Source of the DNA: Bacteroidales bacterium
GTDB taxonomy: Bacteria; Bacteroidota; Bacteroidia; Bacteroidales; F082
Assembly (NCBI GenBank): GCA_017508895.1
Contig: JAFWRA010000246.1
Span: 1-8,294 of the forward strand
DNA length: 8,294 nucleotides
Direction of reading: 5' to 3'
Part shown: positions 5,706 through 8,294 of the stretch, one piece after another
How positions within the stretch are numbered: the first letter of the stretch is position 1
Layout of the letters: each line of letters begins with the position of its first letter
The notes under the pieces: generated by a model
The model's database searches: none
Seen by the model: the letters and a program-made list of their open reading frames with translations, nothing else
What the model was told of the DNA's origin: nothing
Made by a program: the position numbers and the translations under genes

Positions 5706-7421
5706 ATGAAGAAGTTGACCAAACTCGGCGCACAATGGTTCTACAACCTGTTGGAACGTGGCGAATGTGATATTATGGACTTCAAACAGCAACTTGAAGA
5801 CAAGCAGGTGTTTGGAAAACCATTGAAGAACTTCGCCCCGAAATACGAAGAAACTGCCCGTGATGTCGTGGCCTTTGCCAACAACAAAGGCGGATTTCTC
5901 TTCATCGGCATCGTTGACGAAACCAAAGAAATCAATCCCGATTTTGTTTACAACGAAACAAAGGTGTTTGACCTAATCAAGCAAGTTCAAGACCGTACAG
6001 CCCCAACCATTACTCTGATACCCCACACTATCATTGTCAATGGCCACACGTTGCTCGTGTTGGAAATACCTTTCTCTCCACAAATGCATCGCACATCGAG
6101 AGGTGAATTCCTGATACGATCCAATAACGGTAACCGTCCCATCGAGCCTTACGAAATGGCAACTATTATGGCCGAAAAAGGATTGATTGTCTATGACCAA
6201 AAGACATGGAACACTCATGGTAATTGGCTCGATGAAAAAAGAGTGCAACAACTTCGCGATATGATTGAAGCCAAAAACAGCGAAAGTCCCTATTTGGAAA
6301 AGTCATTGCCCGATTTCCTCGACTCTTTGGGACTGACAAAAGAAGACACTGATGGCATTCTACCTACTACCACAGGTTTGCTTTTTGTCGGTAACGAAAA
6401 AGCCCTTCGTGAACTTCCCTATTACGAAGTCAAATACATCCGTTACTTTGAGGATGGCACCTATCGTCCATACGAGTACAAGGGCAACATCATCGACGTG
6501 GCCAAAGGTTGTTTCGCCCAACTGAAAGCCGAAATTCGCCAAAAGGAATATGTTTTCGGCTTATTTCGTGAATATGTGGAAGACTATTCTGAAATCGTCC
6601 TTCGCGAATTGCTGATAAATGCACTCGCTCACCGCGACATCAGTCGTCAGCAAATCGTCGAAATCCGCAAGTATGATTCTTATATCGAATTTGAAAGCCC
6701 AGGCACTTTCCCACAAGGCGTTACAGTGGACAATTATCTGCATAAAACCAACGCCCGCAATCCGAATGTGATGGATGTGTTGCGCGAAATAGGCATGGCC
6801 GAAAAAGCTGGTAGTGGATTCGACAAGATTTTCACCGATTTGCTCTCTAAAGGAAAGCAACTCCCTGAACCAGAAGAAACAGAAAACTCCGTCATCTTTA
6901 GGATCAAGGCGGATGTGTTCTCCGAAAACCTGATAGAGCTTTCCCTCATGTATGAGAACCAAACAGGCAAGCCGATGAAATTGGACGAACTGTTGGTGAT
7001 GAATCAAATTGTCTCACACAAGAAAGTCTCAGTTTCGCAACTGGAAGCCATGCCCTACATCAGTGCCTATAAGCTGAAGCAGATATTAGACAAGTTGCAA
7101 GAGCTTGAATTTATTGAGCCTACTGGCAAGACTTCAGGACAGCAATACATCCTGCATATCAGCAAGCGGAAGACCACGGGTGAAAAGATCGAATATGTAT
7201 TGAGCAAAAAGCAGGAAAAGGCACGGCAAAAGGAAGCCATTTTGCGCTATGTCGATGAAGTAGGCTCCATCTCCAATAGCGAAGCCCGCCAGTTGCTCAA
7301 ATTGCAAGACAAAGATCGCTCCCTTGTTTCCCGACTGCTTACAAGCCTTGTGGACGCTGGCGAGCTTGTTATCCTCAAAGATGCCAATTCCAACAAACGC
7401 ATCTACGGCAGAAAACGCTGA
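5706..7421 (+). CDS. AlbA_2 (Schlafen-type) and RecG-like ATPase domain transcriptional regulator
   Basis: This 571-residue cytoplasmic protein belongs to the group of predicted regulators that join an AlbA_2 putative DNA-binding domain to a GHKL-type ATP-binding domain, often annotated 'RecG-like' or 'ATP-binding protein'. The AlbA_2 domain spans about 20-155 (CDIMDFKQQL, EETARDVVAFANNKGGFLFI, GIVDE, GEFLIRSNN). The ATPase module spans about 295-385. It has the N-box helix ELLINALAHRDIS (301-313, Asn305 expected to bind magnesium-ATP), then YIEFESPGTFPQG (326-338), and AGSGFDKIF (368-376), the glycine-rich lid. Two winged-helix-like segments follow, at about 428-487 and 505-567. There is no helicase motor, so RecG helicase activity should not be assumed. 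ATG 5706 is preferred over the upstream TTG. The gene is transcribed divergently from the TPR lipoprotein and appears monocistronic. Some relatives lie near restriction or defence genes, but none is visible here. Confidence 0.88.
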   Translation: MKKLTKLGAQWFYNLLERGECDIMDFKQQLEDKQVFGKPLKNFAPKYEETARDVVAFANNKGGFLFIGIVDETKEINPDFVYNETKVFDLIKQVQDRTAPTITLIPHTIIVNGHTLLVLEIPFSPQMHRTSRGEFLIRSNNGNRPIEPYEMATIMAEKGLIVYDQKTWNTHGNWLDEKRVQQLRDMIEAKNSESPYLEKSLPDFLDSLGLTKEDTDGILPTTTGLLFVGNEKALRELPYYEVKYIRYFEDGTYRPYEYKGNIIDVAKGCFAQLKAEIRQKEYVFGLFREYVEDYSEIVLRELLINALAHRDISRQQIVEIRKYDSYIEFESPGTFPQGVTVDNYLHKTNARNPNVMDVLREIGMAEKAGSGFDKIFTDLLSKGKQLPEPEETENSVIFRIKADVFSENLIELSLMYENQTGKPMKLDELLVMNQIVSHKKVSVSQLEAMPYISAYKLKQILDKLQELEFIEPTGKTSGQQYILHISKRKTTGEKIEYVLSKKQEKARQKEAILRYVDEVGSISNSEARQLLKLQDKDRSLVSRLLTSLVDAGELVILKDANSNKRIYGRKR

Positions 7422-7422
7422 A

Positions 7423-7576
7423 GTCGTTGCAAAACTCGTTGCATTTTTCCTGAACTCGTTGCAAAAATCAGCAATCTAAAAAAGGAATATAACATTAGTT
7501 TTCAATAGATTGCATTAGTTTATATTCCGAAGGTCGTTGCAAAACTCGTTGCATTTTTCTAAAACTCATTGCATTT
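7423..7576. repeat. Duplicated three-box TCGTTGCA array
   Basis: TCGTTGCA occurs at 7424-7431, 7436-7443 and 7456-7463. It recurs at 7534-7541 and 7546-7553, and a one-base variant TCATTGCA lies at 7566-7573. The start-to-start spacings are 12 and 20 bases in both groups, and the whole group is repeated exactly 110 bases downstream. The first 27 bases of each copy (7423-7449 and 7533-7559) are identical. The array starts two bases after the stop codon of the regulator gene. The spacing (about one and two helical turns) resembles protein-binding sites. It could also be a dispersed intergenic repeat or the end of a small mobile element. Confidence 0.75.
7471..7528. repeat. Two interleaved inverted repeats between the TCGTTGCA arrays
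   Basis: GCAATCT (7471-7477) is the reverse complement of AGATTGC (7507-7513). GGAATATAA (7484-7492) is the reverse complement of TTATATTCC (7520-7528). The arms alternate (a, b, a', b'), each b arm starting 13 bases after its a arm. In RNA this is the order of an H-type pseudoknot with linkers of 6, 14 and 6 bases. A direct repeat, CATTAGTTT, is also present at 7493-7501 and 7513-7521. The segment is AT-rich, so part of this could be chance, but the two 7- and 9-base perfect pairs in 58 bases are notable. Confidence 0.5.
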
Positions 7577-7625
7577 TTCCCAATCCCCGCCAAGGAGTTC
7601 CGCGCCCCGTCGAAGCCTTTGTCTT

Positions 7626-7668
7626 GTGTCCGGCAGTGCTACAGCCGCTACCGTTCCGCGACGGACAC
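7626..7668. repeat. Inverted repeat GTGTCCG / CGGACAC
   Basis: GTGTCCG at 7626-7632 pairs perfectly with CGGACAC at 7662-7668 across a 29-base loop. Two further G-T wobble pairs can form outside. It is the first of several hairpin-capable elements in the C-rich region. Confidence 0.45.
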
Positions 7669-7879
7669 GGCTCGTACCTCACTGTGTCCATCGCTCCACT
7701 AACGCGGCCCGCGCTGCCTACCCCAATCCCGCAGGCCTCGTCGAGGTGCTCCACATCGTGTTCATCCCGTCAGCCGCACAAGCCTAAGCTGCTGCCATTC
7801 GCCGCTTCGGTCGCTCCATGGGCGTTTTCATCTCCGCAAACGAGGCTCCCTCAGCTTCATCGTGAGTGCCCCACGCTTC

Positions 7880-7976
7880 GCGGCCTGACAACTCCCTTCC
7901 GCTCCGACGGGCAGACGACGGCTCCGTAAACTTCGCTGTCGTCTGCTCGCTCCGCTACAGTCCGTCGTCAGGTCGC
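7880..7976. repeat. Nested long hairpin in the C-rich region
   Basis: An outer stem pairs 7880-7889 (GCGGCCTGAC) with 7967-7976 (GTCAGGTCGC), giving ten pairs including one wobble. An inner stem pairs 7908-7919 (CGGGCAGACGAC) with 7938-7949 (GTCGTCTGCTCG), twelve pairs including one wobble. The terminal loop is 18 bases (7920-7937). Both sides of the internal loop contain CGCTCC or CCGCT sequences. The two stems share one axis, so the 97-base segment can fold as a single long hairpin in RNA or single-stranded DNA. There is no following T-run on either strand, so it is not a standard intrinsic terminator. Confidence 0.6.
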
Positions 7977-8177
7977 CCAGCCGCACCAGCCACACCATCG
8001 CTGGAAGGCCTCACATTGAAAGAAGCTCGTCACCCCGTCAGTCGGTCGCTCCGTCTCTCACCCACAAAACGCCTATTGCGCTCACCTACGCGGCCAATAC
8101 CAGCAGCCGCACCCCGTATGGAAGGCCACCACCGTAACCTTTAGCCAAAGCTTTCCTGAAGCACCACCAATTAGGCT

Positions 8178-8253
8178 TTGCCGACCAAGCCGCCGCTGTC
8201 ATGGTTTTTGCAGAAGGAAGCTCTAACCCTGCCTGCCCAATGCTGGTCGGTAA
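8178..8253. repeat. Inverted repeat TTGCCGACCA / TGGTCGGTAA
   Basis: Positions 8178-8187 pair with 8244-8253 in ten pairs including one G-T, enclosing 56 bases. Competing shorter hairpins are GGCTT/AAGCC (8174-8178 and 8187-8191) and ACCCTG/CAGGGT (8226-8231 and 8264-8269). The overlap of alternative pairings could mean a switching fold or chance in GC-rich sequence. Confidence 0.45.
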
Positions 8254-8294
8254 TGCCGCCAGTCAGGGTGCTCGTCCTCGTTCCTGCGGGCGAA

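Larger units (their letters stand above)
7581..8294. other. C-rich structured region without a supported gene
   Basis: This stretch runs from just after the TCGTTGCA array to the window edge and is visibly richer in GC, with C well above G on the plus strand, than the genes to its left. Open frames of 60-130 codons exist on both strands but have Ser/Pro/Arg-rich, repetitive translations, no ribosome binding site and no recognisable domain. I therefore do not call them genes. Short direct repeats recur: CAGCCGCAC at 7771, 7978 and 8104; TCGGTCGCTCC at 7808 and 8042; GGAAGGCC at 8003 and 8120. Several inverted repeats are listed separately. At the right edge a plus-strand frame (from 8138) and a minus-strand frame (ending at the TAA complement at 8171-8173) both run off the window and could be pieces of genes. 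Possible natures are a large non-coding RNA, a mobile-element end or a repeat island. Confidence 0.6.

Noticed and set aside
5706..7421. ATP-dependent DNA helicase RecG
   Set aside because: Only the RecG-like C-terminal ATPase segment named in automated annotation is present. Walker A/B helicase motifs and the wedge domain are absent, so a regulator is the better call.
7423..7576. CRISPR array
   Set aside because: The boxes are 8 bases long at 12 and 20 base steps, and the 27-base repeat occurs only twice with an 83-base gap that holds a variant of the same boxes. There are no cas genes.
7566..7754. Minus-strand 62-codon frame ending in the TCGTTGCA array
   Set aside because: It has no recognisable domain or start signal and ends in repeat sequence. 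It is likely a by-product of GC-rich composition.
7880..7976. Intrinsic terminator for the regulator gene
   Set aside because: The hairpin lies about 460 bases after the stop codon, is too long with large loops, and is not followed by a run of T on the plus or minus strand.
7537..8144. Open frames on the plus strand in the C-rich region (about 130 and 92 codons)
   Set aside because: Their translations are Ser/Pro/Arg-rich without domains, they overlap each other in different frames, they lack ribosome binding sites, and they cover inverted repeats. They look like chance openings in C-rich DNA.

Overview
The window looks like a chromosomal segment from a member of the Bacteroidota, probably order Bacteroidales. 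The evidence is: two long proteins ending in type IX secretion (T9SS) type A sorting domains (YPNP motif, final residues GKWIKE); promoter -7 boxes matching the Bacteroidetes consensus TAnnTTTG; mostly absent Shine-Dalgarno sequences; and a lipoprotein with TPRs, one membrane span and a C-terminal HTH-like region, a type common in this phylum. Genus cannot be told from the sequence.

Layout. Positions 1-5541 carry five genes, all on the minus strand. In order of transcription (right to left) they are: a TPR lipoprotein with a transmembrane segment, coiled coil and HTH-like C-terminus (3709-5541); a T9SS cargo protein with its own promoter (2026-3588); a 65-residue lipoprotein (1710-1907) whose end overlaps by 11 bases the start of a second T9SS cargo protein (194-1720); and the N-terminus of an exported protein cut by the window edge (1-171), possibly a BspA-type leucine-rich-repeat protein. 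The last three are spaced like one transcription unit. All five products are predicted to be exported or membrane-anchored, so this half is a cell-surface and secretion neighbourhood.

A 164-base divergent intergenic region (5542-5705) holds a -7 box in each direction. To its right, on the plus strand, is a 571-residue predicted transcriptional regulator (5706-7421) with an AlbA_2 (Schlafen-type) domain, a RecG-like GHKL ATPase domain and two likely winged helices.

Positions 7422-8294 contain no gene I can support. First comes a duplicated three-box TCGTTGCA array (7423-7576) enclosing two interleaved inverted repeats. Then follows about 715 bases of C-rich sequence with higher GC than the genes, several nested or long-range inverted repeats and short degenerate direct repeats. 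This may be a structured RNA, a mobile-element segment or a repeat island.

The most notable observations are two dispersed-type palindromic repeats that sit in frame inside the TPR lipoprotein gene and are translated, the regular geometry of the TCGTTGCA arrays, and the unexplained C-rich structured region at the right end.
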